In this document: one piece after another, positions 55,001-63,167 of the stretch | How positions within the stretch are numbered: the stretch's first letter is position 1 | Layout of the letters: the number at the start of each line of letters is the position of its first letter | NCBI RefSeq assembly: GCF_019049255.1 | Contig: NZ_JAGMUJ010000029.1 | Location: 124,001 to 188,000 of the forward strand | Length of the DNA: 64,000 nt | Direction: 5' to 3' | From: Streptomyces sp. AC558_RSS880 | GTDB taxonomy: Bacteria; Actinomycetota; Actinomycetes; Streptomycetales; Streptomycetaceae | Position numbers and translations under genes: made by a program | Notes under the pieces: model-generated | Seen by the model: the letters and a program-made list of their open reading frames with translations, nothing else | What the model was told of the DNA's origin: nothing | Database searches by the model: none

Positions 55001-56005
55001 TCAGCGGGCGGTGGACATCTCGGCGGCCTGCCGCAGCGCCTCGATCATGCTACCGGCCTCGGCCTTGCCCGTACCGGCGATGTCGAAGGCCGTGCCGTGG
55101 TCGACGGAGGTGCGGATCACCGGCAGGCCGACGGTGAGGTTGACGCCCGCCTCGATGCCGAGCACCTTGACGGGGCCGTGGCCCTGGTCGTGGTACATCG
55201 CCACGATGAGGTCGTAGTCGCCCCGGGAGGCCAGGAAGAACGCGGTGTCGGCGGGCAGCGGGCCGCGCGCGTCGATGCCGTCGCGGCGCACCGTCTCCAG
55301 CGCGGGGACGATCTTCTCCTCCTCCTCGCCGTAGCCGAACAGGCCGTTCTCGCCGGCGTGCGGGTTGATGCCGCAGACGCCGATGACGGGTGCGGCCACC
55401 CCGGCGCGGACCATGGCCTCGTGGCCGCGGCGCACGGTCCGCTCGACCAGGCCGGGCTCGATCCGGTTGACGGCGTCGATGAGGCCGATGTGGGTGGTGA
55501 CGTGGATGACCTTCACCTTCTCGGTGGAGAGCATCATCGACACCTCCTCCACGCCGGTGAAGTGGGCGAGCAGTTCGGTGTGGCCGGGGTACACGTGCCC
55601 GGCGGCGTGCAGCGCCTCCTTGTTGAGGGGGGCGGTGCAGATGCCGTCGATCTCGCCCGCGAGGGCCAGCTCCGCGGCCCGCCTGACGTACTCGTACGCG
55701 GCGTTCCCGGCCACGGGGGACAGTTTGCCCCAGGGCAGATCGGCGGGCAGCAGTCCGAGGTCGACGACGTTGATGCGGCCCGGCGCGGACTCGGCCGCCG
55801 CCGGCGTCGGCACGGACACGATCTCGCAGTCGGTGCCGAGGATCCGGGCCGCTTCCCGCAGTCGTGCGGCGTCCCCGATCACCACCGGCCGGCACCGGCT
55901 CAGCGTCGCGGTGTCCAGCACCGCCGGCACGATCACCTCGGGCCCGATACCGGCGCCGTCGCCCATGGTGACACCGATGAGGGGGAGGGGCTGCTGCGCG
56001 TTCAC
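55001..56005 (-). CDS. pdxA2: PdxA2-type phospho-sugar-acid dehydrogenase
   Basis: 334 residues of the PdxA family: MGDGAGIGPEVIV, TAPLNKEALHAAGHVYPGHT, the metal His in MYHDQGHGPVKV, and VDHGTAFDIAGTG. Beside a DUF1537 kinase it is the PdxA2 form, which oxidises 4-phospho-D-threonate or -erythronate; decarboxylation then gives dihydroxyacetone phosphate. It is therefore not a vitamin B6 gene. GTG 56005 overlaps the kinase stop. Confidence 0.85.
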   Translation of the reverse strand: MNAQQPLPLIGVTMGDGAGIGPEVIVPAVLDTATLSRCRPVVIGDAARLREAARILGTDCEIVSVPTPAAAESAPGRINVVDLGLLPADLPWGKLSPVAGNAAYEYVRRAAELALAGEIDGICTAPLNKEALHAAGHVYPGHTELLAHFTGVEEVSMMLSTEKVKVIHVTTHIGLIDAVNRIEPGLVERTVRRGHEAMVRAGVAAPVIGVCGINPHAGENGLFGYGEEEEKIVPALETVRRDGIDARGPLPADTAFFLASRGDYDLIVAMYHDQGHGPVKVLGIEAGVNLTVGLPVIRTSVDHGTAFDIAGTGKAEAGSMIEALRQAAEMSTAR

Positions 56006-57411
56006 TGGGTGACTCCTTGCTGAGAGGGATGACGGGGGCGGAGTGCCGCCGCGATGCGAACGAACGAGTCCGGGCCGCCGAAGCTCCCGGGGCGGGTGAC
56101 GACCGACCGGCCGTCCGCGGTCCTGCAGTGCACGGCGCCGTGGTGGATCTCGCCGACCGGCCGCAGCGCCGTCACGCCGAGCGCGTCGAGCACCCGGCGG
56201 GCCGTCTCGCCCCCGGTCAGGACGAGGTCCGGGCGCCCCGGCACGGCGGAGACGGCCCGCGCCAGTCCGGCCACGACCGCGCGTGCCGCACCCGGCCGGA
56301 TCCCGCCGGACCCGTCCACGGACACCACGGTCACCGCGCCGGGCGCGAGCGCGGGCAGCACGACGCCCTCCGCCCCGGCCAACTCCCCGGGCGCCAGCGG
56401 CAGATGCCGGGCCCCGGCCGCGACCAGCCGGGCGACCTGCTCGGCCACCACGGGCTCCGCGCTCCCGGCGACGACGAGCAGCGGCCGCGCGACGCCCCCG
56501 GCTCCCGACGGCACCCCGTCCCCGGCGGCCACCCGGGCGGAGAAGCCGGCCGGCACCGCCGTCGGCCCGGCCGGCGCCGAGGGCGCTCCGGGGGCGGCTG
56601 CCGCCGCGGGCCCGGCTCCCGCCGGCGACCCGTGCGCGCGCCGCGAGGCGAGCCGGCGGCCGAGGGCCGCCGCCAGGCCGCCGCTGCCCAGGAGGCGGGC
56701 GCCGTGGCCGAGGAGGTCCGCCGCGGTGGCGATCACCGTCAGGTCGGTGTCGGTCTCCGCGTCGCAGACCGGGTGCCGTCCGCGGGCCGCCAGTTCCCGG
56801 AAGCGGCCGGCGAGGGCGATGGGGCCCTCCCGTACGGTCTCCAGCGGTACGTCCGCAGTCGGCAGCGGCGCCAGTGCCCCGGCGACGGACCGCGGCGCGG
56901 CGCGCTCCTCGGCGCGCCAGGCCGGGGACTCGTGCAGCGGCACCCCGTCGACCAGGACCACGCCGCCGCGCACCACGCGCCGGGCGGCGGGCAGGGCCGT
57001 CGCGATCACCAGGACCTCGGCCCCTTCCGCGAAGGCGGCCGCCTCCGCACCCACCGGCCCGCGCAGCAGCGAGTCGCACTTCTTGAACCAGAGCGGATCG
57101 CCGTGCGTCCCGGAGGAGTTGACTGCGCGAAACGCGCGAGACCCGGCGGCGTCCGTGTCCGTGTGGGCGCCGGCGGCCGGGGACCTCCCCACCGCGCCCA
57201 GCGCGGCCCGTACGGCGTCGGCCGCCGTCCCGTCGTCCAGGTACCGCGAGTCGAGGTCCACCACCGCGGCCTCCCCCGCGGCAACGGATACCCCCAGCTC
57301 GGCGGGGTGCAGCACGAGCCGCGCGGGCAACCGCAGCAGCGCGGCCGCCTCCGCCGCCCCCGACAGGTCGTCGGCGAGCGCGACGACCGGGGTGTCGTCC
57401 CGACGGCACAT
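56002..57411 (-). CDS. Four-carbon acid-sugar kinase (DUF1537 family)
   Basis: 469 residues. N-terminal VVALADDLSGAAEAAALLR, then DPLWFKKCDSLLRGPVG (family KKxDSTLRG), and the C-terminal nucleotide part VLTGGETARRVLDALG and GSFGGPDSF. Phosphorylates D-threonate or D-erythronate at O4. I take ATG 57411 because GGAGGAGG is 6 bases upstream; the ATG at 57459 lacks a ribosome site and would overlap the operator region. Two Ala/Gly/Pro-rich stretches (around residues 265-300) are unusual low-complexity linkers. Contains an operator-like repeat at 57124. Confidence 0.87.
   Translation of the reverse strand: MCRRDDTPVVALADDLSGAAEAAALLRLPARLVLHPAELGVSVAAGEAAVVDLDSRYLDDGTAADAVRAALGAVGRSPAAGAHTDTDAAGSRAFRAVNSSGTHGDPLWFKKCDSLLRGPVGAEAAAFAEGAEVLVIATALPAARRVVRGGVVLVDGVPLHESPAWRAEERAAPRSVAGALAPLPTADVPLETVREGPIALAGRFRELAARGRHPVCDAETDTDLTVIATAADLLGHGARLLGSGGLAAALGRRLASRRAHGSPAGAGPAAAAAPGAPSAPAGPTAVPAGFSARVAAGDGVPSGAGGVARPLLVVAGSAEPVVAEQVARLVAAGARHLPLAPGELAGAEGVVLPALAPGAVTVVSVDGSGGIRPGAARAVVAGLARAVSAVPGRPDLVLTGGETARRVLDALGVTALRPVGEIHHGAVHCRTADGRSVVTRPGSFGGPDSFVRIAAALRPRHPSQQGVTQ
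57124..57144. promoter_or_regulatory. Operator-like repeat inside the DUF1537 kinase gene
   Basis: 21 bases that differ at only two central positions from 57464-57484, 340 bases away. Possible auxiliary operator. Confidence 0.5.
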
Positions 57412-57463
57412 GCGGACCTCCTCCAGGAACTCGGCGTCGCGGTGCTCCGATGATGACATAGCT

Positions 57464-57484
57464 TGCGCGATTCGCGCGAGACCC
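57464..57484. promoter_or_regulatory. Operator-like repeat in the divergent promoter of the sugar-acid cluster
   Basis: TGCGCGA-TT-CGCGCGA followed by GACCC; a second related TTGCGC/GCGC inverted pair lies at 57485-57499. Probable DeoR binding sites between the kinase and aldo-keto reductase genes. Confidence 0.6.
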
Positions 57485-57557
57485 TTGCGCATAACGCGCA
57501 GTCATGCGAGCGTTCACCCACCGAGAAGCAACCCGCCCGCTCCGGAAGGAACCGCTC

Positions 57558-58607
57558 GTGAGCACCGGCACCCGCCCCGGCCCGCAGGGAAGCCCGCAGG
57601 GAAGTGCACAGGGAAGTGCAGAAGGAAGCCCGCAGGGCATCGAGCTCCCGCCCGTCCCCGTACCGCTCTCCCGCCTGGTCCTGGGCACCATGACGTTCGG
57701 CGACACCGTCGACCGCGCGGGCGCCGCCGCCATGCTGGACACCGCCCTCGACGCCGGCCTCACCGGCGTGGACACGGCCAACGGCTACGCGGGCGGCGAG
57801 AGCGAGCGGATCCTCGCCGGGCTGCTGCCCGGGCGCCGGGACCGGATCGTGCTCGCCACCAAGGCCGGCATCCCGCACCCCGACCAGGGCGAGCACGCCC
57901 CGCTCTCCCCGGCGGGTCTGCGGGCCGCCCTCGAGGGCAGCCTCAAGCGGCTCGGCACCGACCACGTCGACCTCTTCTACCTGCACCAGCCGGACCGCCG
58001 TACGCCGCTCGCCGAGACCCTCACCGCCGTGGCGGAGTTCGTCGCGGAGGGCAAGATCCGCGCGCTCGGCGTGTCCAACTACGCCGCCTGGCAGATCGCC
58101 GAGCTGACCCGCGCCGCCGACGAGGCCGGCGCCCCGCGCCCGGTCGTCGCGCAGCAGCTGCACAACCTCCTCGCCCGCCGGATCGAGGAGGAGTACGTCG
58201 AGTACGCGGCGGTGAGCGGGCTGCGCACCATGGTCTACAACCCGCTCGGCGGCGGCCTCCTCACCGGCCGGCACCGCTTCGAGGCCGACCCCGCCACCGG
58301 CCGCTTCGGCGACTCCAAGCTCGCCGCGATGTACCGGCAGCGCTACTGGAACGAGGACCTCTTCGCCGCCGTCGCCCAGCTCACCGCGATCGCCGACGAG
58401 GCCGGCCTCCCGCTCACCGAACTCGCCCTGCGCTGGCTGCTGGACCGCCCCTCCACCGACGCCCTCCTGCTCGGCGGCTCCCGGCCGGAACACCTGCGGG
58501 CCAACATCGCCGCCGCCGAGGCCGGTCCGCTGCCCGCGGACGTGACCGCCGCCTGCGACGCCGTGGGTTCCGCGCTGCGCGGCCCGATGCCCGCCTACAA
58601 CCGCTGA
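57558..58607 (+). CDS. Aldo/keto reductase
   Basis: 349 residues. TIM-barrel AKR with catalytic Asp/Tyr region GVDTANGYAGGESE, Lys in VLATKAG and His in YLHQPDRRTP; NADPH-binding end LLLGGSRPEHLRANI. GTG 57558 follows AAGGA by 7 bases. The first 25 residues include a GSPQ/GSAQ/GSAE/GSPQ tandem repeat that precedes the barrel. First gene of the plus-strand half of the sugar-acid cluster. Likely oxidises or reduces a sugar or sugar acid. Confidence 0.86.
   Translation: MSTGTRPGPQGSPQGSAQGSAEGSPQGIELPPVPVPLSRLVLGTMTFGDTVDRAGAAAMLDTALDAGLTGVDTANGYAGGESERILAGLLPGRRDRIVLATKAGIPHPDQGEHAPLSPAGLRAALEGSLKRLGTDHVDLFYLHQPDRRTPLAETLTAVAEFVAEGKIRALGVSNYAAWQIAELTRAADEAGAPRPVVAQQLHNLLARRIEEEYVEYAAVSGLRTMVYNPLGGGLLTGRHRFEADPATGRFGDSKLAAMYRQRYWNEDLFAAVAQLTAIADEAGLPLTELALRWLLDRPSTDALLLGGSRPEHLRANIAAAEAGPLPADVTAACDAVGSALRGPMPAYNR
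57587..57634 (+). repeat. 12-bp x4 tandem repeat at the 5' end of the aldo/keto reductase
   Basis: Four 12-base units encoding GSPQ-GSAQ-GSAE-GSPQ; units 1 and 4 and units 2 and 3 are most alike. Slippage-prone, dispensable linker. Confidence 0.85.
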
Positions 58608-58639
58608 CCACCGCCGCCCCACCAGCCCGGAGACCCCCC

Positions 58640-59419
58640 ATGACCACCGCCGCGCACTTCACCGCCGCACTGCGCGACCGCCAGCGCCTCATCGGCTACT
58701 GGTCGCTGCTCGACTCGCCCGTCGCCGCCGAACGCCTCGCCCGGCTCGGCTACGACTACCTGGCCTTCGACGCCCAGCACGGCCTCTTCGGCTACCAGGG
58801 CCTGCTGAACAACCTCATCGCCACCGACACCCGCGGCTCCACCGCCGTCGGCATGGTCCGCGTCGAGGCCAACGACCCCACGTACATCGGCCGCGCGCTC
58901 GACGCGGGTGCCGCCGCCGTCATCGTGCCGCTCGTCGACACCGCGCGGGACGCCGCCGACGCGGTCGCCGCCGTGCGCTACCCGCCGCACGGCCGCCGCT
59001 CCTACGGCCCCATGCGCGCCCAGCTCCGCATCGGCCCGAACCCGGCCGACACCCACGAGCAGACCGCCGTCCTCGCCATGATCGAGACCGCCGACGGGCT
59101 CGCCAACGTCGAGGAGATCTGCGCCACCCCGGGACTCGACGGCGTCTACGTCGGCCCGTCCGACCTGCGCCTGGCCATCGGGGGCAAGACCTCCACCGAC
59201 CCGGACGTGGCCGACGCGTTCGAGCAGGCCCTCACCCGCATCCGCGAGGCCGCCGAGGCCGCCGGTATCGCCGCCGGCATCCACAACGGCGACGGCGCGA
59301 GCGCCGCCCGCCGACTCGACGAGGGCTTCACCTTCGCGTCCGTCGCCGCCGACGTGGTCCACCTCCAGCAGATCGCCGCCACCCACCTGGACGCGGCGCG
59401 GAAGGGCGGACAGGCATGA
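58640..59419 (+). CDS. HpcH/HpaI-family aldolase
   Basis: 259 residues. Class II pyruvate-type aldolase: His in FDAQHGLFGYQ, substrate region VIVPLVDTARDAADAV, metal Glu in AMIETADGLANVEEI, and YVGPSDLRLAIGG. Cleaves 2-keto-3-deoxy or 2-keto-4-hydroxy acids. It is 32 bases after the reductase gene, and its stop overlaps the next start. Confidence 0.9.
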   Translation: MTTAAHFTAALRDRQRLIGYWSLLDSPVAAERLARLGYDYLAFDAQHGLFGYQGLLNNLIATDTRGSTAVGMVRVEANDPTYIGRALDAGAAAVIVPLVDTARDAADAVAAVRYPPHGRRSYGPMRAQLRIGPNPADTHEQTAVLAMIETADGLANVEEICATPGLDGVYVGPSDLRLAIGGKTSTDPDVADAFEQALTRIREAAEAAGIAAGIHNGDGASAARRLDEGFTFASVAADVVHLQQIAATHLDAARKGGQA

Positions 59420-60375
59420 GCACACCCACCCGCACCACCCTCATCACCACGCCCACCTTCGCCCGCCACTCGCCCGACCCCTGGACCCTCCTCGCCGACG
59501 GCGGCGCGGGCCCGGTCCGCCCGTACGACGACCGCGCCCTGCCGTACGACGAACTGCTCGCCCGGATCGCCGGCGCCGACGCGCTCGTCGCCGGCATGGA
59601 CCCGGTCACCGCCGAGGTCATGGACGCCGCCCCGCGGCTGAAGGTCATCGCCAAGCACGGCGTCGGCACCGACACCATCGACGTCGCCGCCGCCCGCGAC
59701 CGCGGCATCCCCGTGGTCTGCGCGCCCGGCTCCAACTCCCGGGCCGTCGCCGAGTACACCTTCGGGCTGGTCCTCGACGCCGCCCGCCGGATCAGCGCCT
59801 CGCACACCGCCGTCACCGAGGGCGGCTGGCCCAAGCTCTTCGGCCCGGAACTGCACGGCCGGACCATCGGCATCGTCGGCTTCGGCCGGATCGGCCGGCT
59901 CGTCGCCGGCTACGCGCGCGCCTTCGGGATGGGCGTCCTCGCCCACGACCCGTACGTCACCGACGACGCGGTGACCGCGGCGGACGCCGAGCCCGTCACC
60001 CTCGACGCGCTCCTCGCCCGCGCCGACGTCGTCACCCTGCACCTCCCGCCCGCCGGTGCGCCGCTCCTGGACGCCGCCCGCCTCGACGCCATGAAACCCG
60101 GCGCGATCCTCGTCAACGCCGCCCGCGGCGGCCTCGTCGACGACACCGCGCTCGCCGCCGCCCTGCACTCCGGGCACCTGGCCGCCGCCGCGCTCGACGC
60201 CTTCGCCGTCGAACCCCTCCCGGCCGGCCACGTCCTGCGCACGGCACCCCGTCTCACCCTCACCTCCCACATGGCCGCCTGCACCCCGGAGGCCAACCGC
60301 GCGATGGGCCTGATGGTCGCCGAGGACGTACTCCGTGTCCTCGCCGGCGAGCCCCCGCGCCACGCGGCCGGCTGA
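59416..60375 (+). CDS. D-2-hydroxyacid dehydrogenase (SerA-like)
   Basis: 319 residues. Rossmann GIVGFGRIGRLVAGYARAFG, catalytic Arg in NAARGGLVDD, Glu in DAFAVEPLP and His in LTSHMAACTPE. NAD(P)-dependent oxidation or reduction of a 2-hydroxy acid. ATG overlaps the aldolase stop (ATGA). Probably part of the catabolism of the imported sugar acid. Confidence 0.9.
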   Translation: MSTPTRTTLITTPTFARHSPDPWTLLADGGAGPVRPYDDRALPYDELLARIAGADALVAGMDPVTAEVMDAAPRLKVIAKHGVGTDTIDVAAARDRGIPVVCAPGSNSRAVAEYTFGLVLDAARRISASHTAVTEGGWPKLFGPELHGRTIGIVGFGRIGRLVAGYARAFGMGVLAHDPYVTDDAVTAADAEPVTLDALLARADVVTLHLPPAGAPLLDAARLDAMKPGAILVNAARGGLVDDTALAAALHSGHLAAAALDAFAVEPLPAGHVLRTAPRLTLTSHMAACTPEANRAMGLMVAEDVLRVLAGEPPRHAAG

Positions 60376-60473
60376 CCCCGCCACCGACCCGCCACGTCAC
60401 CCCCCATGCCGTTACCCGCCCTGTTTGCCTTCCGCTCCGGCGACGGCGCCGGATCCAGCAAAGGAACACCGTC

Positions 60474-61892
60474 ATGTCGACCACCGCCACCGCCCCAGCG
60501 GCGGAGCACGCGCAGGCCGATCCGTACGCCCTGCGCCCCGAGGACGCCCGCCCGGCACCCACCGCCTTCCGCGACCGGATCCGCCATCTCGGCCCCGGCT
60601 TCGTGCTGTCGGCCGCCGTCGTCGGTTCCGGCGAGCTGATCACCACCACCGCGCTCGGCGCCCAGGCCGGCTTCGCACTGCTGTGGCTGGTGATCGTCTC
60701 GACCGCGGTCAAGGTCTGGGTCCAGATGGAACTGGCCCAGTGGACCATCCTCAACGGACGCACCGCGCTCGAGGGCTACCGCGAGGTCGGCCCCCGCATC
60801 GGCCGACTGAGCTGGATCAACTGGCTCTGGATCGGCATGGACTTCGCCAAGATGTTCCAGCGCGGAGGCATCATCGGCGGTACGGCGGCGGCCTGTTCGG
60901 TGCTGTGGCCGGTCATCGGTGAACCGCTGAGCTGGGGTTCCCTCGCGCTGTGGGCCGTCGTCGTCACGGTCGCCGCGATCCTGCTGCTGCAGTCCGGCAA
61001 GTACAGCCTCGTCGAACGCGCCTGCCTCGTCTCCGTCGTCGTCTTCACCCTGGTCACCGTCAGCCTCGCGGTCGGCCTGCCCGGCACCGAGTTCGGCTAC
61101 GGCTCGTCCGAACTGGGCAGCGGCTTCGGCTTCGAGATCCCGGCCGGCACCGTCGGCATCGCGCTGGCCGTCTTCGGCATCACCGGCGTCGGCGCCGACG
61201 AGATGACGACGTACACCTACTGGTGCCTGGAGAAGGGCTACGCCCGCTGGACCGGCCCCGACGACGGCAGCGAGGAGCGCGCCCGCCGCGCCGAGGGCTG
61301 GATCAAGGTGATGCGCCTGGACGCCCTCACCGGCCTCGCCGTCTGCGTGCTGTGCACCCTGTCCTTCTACGTCATCGGCGCGGCCGTGCTCCACCCGCAG
61401 GGCCTGGTGCCCGAGGGCAACGAGATGATCACCACGCTGTCCCGCATCTACACGGACACGATGGGCCCCTGGGCCGAGTACCTGTTCCTCGTCGGCGCGT
61501 TCGCCGTCCTCTTCTCCACCCTCATCGGCTCCACCGCCTCCGTGCCCCGGCTGTGGACCAACACCCTCGGCCTGCTCGGCGTCGTCGACTGGAGCGACGT
61601 CCGCGCCCGCACCCGCACCATCCGCGTCCTCACCTGGTGCCTGCCGCTGCTGTGGACCTGCTTCTTCCTCTGGATGCAGTCGCCGGTGCTGATGGTGCAG
61701 ATCGGCGGCATCGGCGGCGGGATCTTCCTGCTCGCCGTGGTCGTCGCCGTGTGGCGGCTGCGCCACACCGGGGTGCCGAAGCGCTTCCGCGCCAACCCCT
61801 GGCTCACCGCGGCCCTGGTCCTGAGCAGCGCGGCGATCCTGTGCGTCGGCGTGTACGGCGTCCTGAAGACGCTGGGCGCGGTGCCGGAGTAA
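60474..61892 (+). CDS. Nramp-superfamily transporter lacking the metal-binding motifs
   Basis: 472 residues with about 11 TM helices. The TM1 region GPGFVLSAAVVGSGELITTT corresponds to the Nramp segment, but the DPGN motif reads GSGE, and TM6 has GADEMTTYTYW in place of MPH. Metal-coordinating residues are therefore absent. It follows the dehydrogenase by 98 bases with AAGGAACACCGTC upstream. Most likely it carries the four-carbon acid or a magnesium-acid complex used by this cluster. Confidence 0.8.
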   Translation: MSTTATAPAAEHAQADPYALRPEDARPAPTAFRDRIRHLGPGFVLSAAVVGSGELITTTALGAQAGFALLWLVIVSTAVKVWVQMELAQWTILNGRTALEGYREVGPRIGRLSWINWLWIGMDFAKMFQRGGIIGGTAAACSVLWPVIGEPLSWGSLALWAVVVTVAAILLLQSGKYSLVERACLVSVVVFTLVTVSLAVGLPGTEFGYGSSELGSGFGFEIPAGTVGIALAVFGITGVGADEMTTYTYWCLEKGYARWTGPDDGSEERARRAEGWIKVMRLDALTGLAVCVLCTLSFYVIGAAVLHPQGLVPEGNEMITTLSRIYTDTMGPWAEYLFLVGAFAVLFSTLIGSTASVPRLWTNTLGLLGVVDWSDVRARTRTIRVLTWCLPLLWTCFFLWMQSPVLMVQIGGIGGGIFLLAVVVAVWRLRHTGVPKRFRANPWLTAALVLSSAAILCVGVYGVLKTLGAVPE

Positions 61893-61926
61893 CGGCGACG
61901 GCCTGCCGCTCGCCCCGTGAACCCGT

Positions 61927-61967
61927 CGAAGGGCTCCCGCACGGACCTCACGCGCGGGAGCCCTTCG
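61927..61967. terminator. Bidirectional terminator between Nramp-like and MFS genes
   Basis: Perfect 14-bp stem (61927-61940 with 61954-61967), 13-base loop, between convergent genes. Confidence 0.85.
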
Positions 61968-61971
61968 CTGT

Positions 61972-63162
61972 TCAGTGAGGAACCGCCTCGCCCTCCCGCT
62001 CCTTGAAGCGGACCCGCATCGAGCACACCGCCACCAGCACGGCGGACACCGCGACCACCGTCATGCCGACCGTCAGGTCCGTGAGGCCGGCGACGAAGCC
62101 GATCAGGGCCGGGCCCGCCAGGAGGCCGGTGGTGCCCATGGCGGCGACCAGGGCGAGGGCGCCCGGCCCCTCCGCGGCGGCGGCGACGTAGAGGCAGGGG
62201 GTCACCGTCGCCATGCCCAGGCCGACGCAGGCGAAGCCGACGAGCGCGGGCCAGGTGCCGCCCGCCAGCAGGGCGAGGGCGAGGCCCGTCCCCGCCATGG
62301 TGCTGCCCACCCGCACCATGCGCGCGTCGCCCCACCGGTTCCGCCAGCCGTCGCCCAGGAGACGGGCCAGCACCATCATGACCGAGACGACGGCGATGCC
62401 CAGCGGCGCCAGCCGCCCGGACGCGCCGGTCTCCTCCGTCAGATAGAGCGCCGACCAGTCGTTCATCGCACCCTCGACGACCGTGCCGAACACCATGGCG
62501 CCGCCCAGGACGAGAGCCGTGCGCGAGGCGCCCGTCAGGCTCCGCAGACCCTTCTTCCCGTCCTCCGCCGACCGCTCCCCGGCCGGGGGAGCCGGGGCGT
62601 CGGTGAGCACCCGTGGCCGGGAACCGGCCAGCAGCAGCACCCCGGCCGCCGCCGCCACCGCGAAGTGCGCGGTCACCGAGTGCGTCACGGTGTTCACCCC
62701 GGAGGCCAGCAGCGCGCCCCCGAGCGAGCCTCCGCTGAACGTCGCGTGCAACTGGGCCATCGCGGCCCGCCCGTAGTGGGACTCGAGGGCGGCGCCCTGC
62801 GCGTTCATGGCGACGTTCAGACAGCCGACGGCCACACCGTCGACGAAGATCACCAGCAGGGCGAGCGGATAACTGCCGGCCGCGGCCAGCACGGGCAGCA
62901 CCGCCACCAGGGCCAGCGCGGACCACAGCGCCAGCCGCCGGGCGCCCAGCCGCCGCATCAGGGGCGCGACCAGCGGGAAGGACACCGCCGCCCCGACACC
63001 GGCGGCCATCAGCAGCAGCCCCACCTCCGTCCCGCCCAGGTCGAAGCGGTCCTTGAGGGCGGGCAGCCGGGAGGCCCAGGTGGCGTACTGGAAACCGAGG
63101 AAGAAGAACAGGGTGGCGGTCGCCAGTTGGTCACGGCGGAAGTCGCCGAGGGTGGGCAGCAT
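61972..63162 (-). CDS. MFS transporter
   Basis: 396 residues, 12 TM helices. N-terminal FFFLGFQYATWASRLPALKD and central NVAMNAQGAALESHYGRAAM resemble the fucose/sugar-type or FsrR-like MFS branch. No signature fixes a substrate. Its ATG is 5 bases from the stop of the decarboxylase-GNAT gene, so it is probably co-transcribed and may export the amine product. Confidence 0.85.
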   Translation of the reverse strand: MLPTLGDFRRDQLATATLFFFLGFQYATWASRLPALKDRFDLGGTEVGLLLMAAGVGAAVSFPLVAPLMRRLGARRLALWSALALVAVLPVLAAAGSYPLALLVIFVDGVAVGCLNVAMNAQGAALESHYGRAAMAQLHATFSGGSLGGALLASGVNTVTHSVTAHFAVAAAAGVLLLAGSRPRVLTDAPAPPAGERSAEDGKKGLRSLTGASRTALVLGGAMVFGTVVEGAMNDWSALYLTEETGASGRLAPLGIAVVSVMMVLARLLGDGWRNRWGDARMVRVGSTMAGTGLALALLAGGTWPALVGFACVGLGMATVTPCLYVAAAAEGPGALALVAAMGTTGLLAGPALIGFVAGLTDLTVGMTVVAVSAVLVAVCSMRVRFKEREGEAVPH

Positions 63163-63167
63163 GGACG

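Noticed and set aside
55001..56005. Vitamin B6 biosynthesis gene pdxA
   Set aside because: The coupled DUF1537 kinase and DeoR gene place it in sugar-acid catabolism (PdxA2).
57412..57492. N-terminal extension of the DUF1537 kinase to 57492 or 57459
   Set aside because: No ribosome site, and it would cover the operator repeats; ATG 57411 has a strong Shine-Dalgarno.
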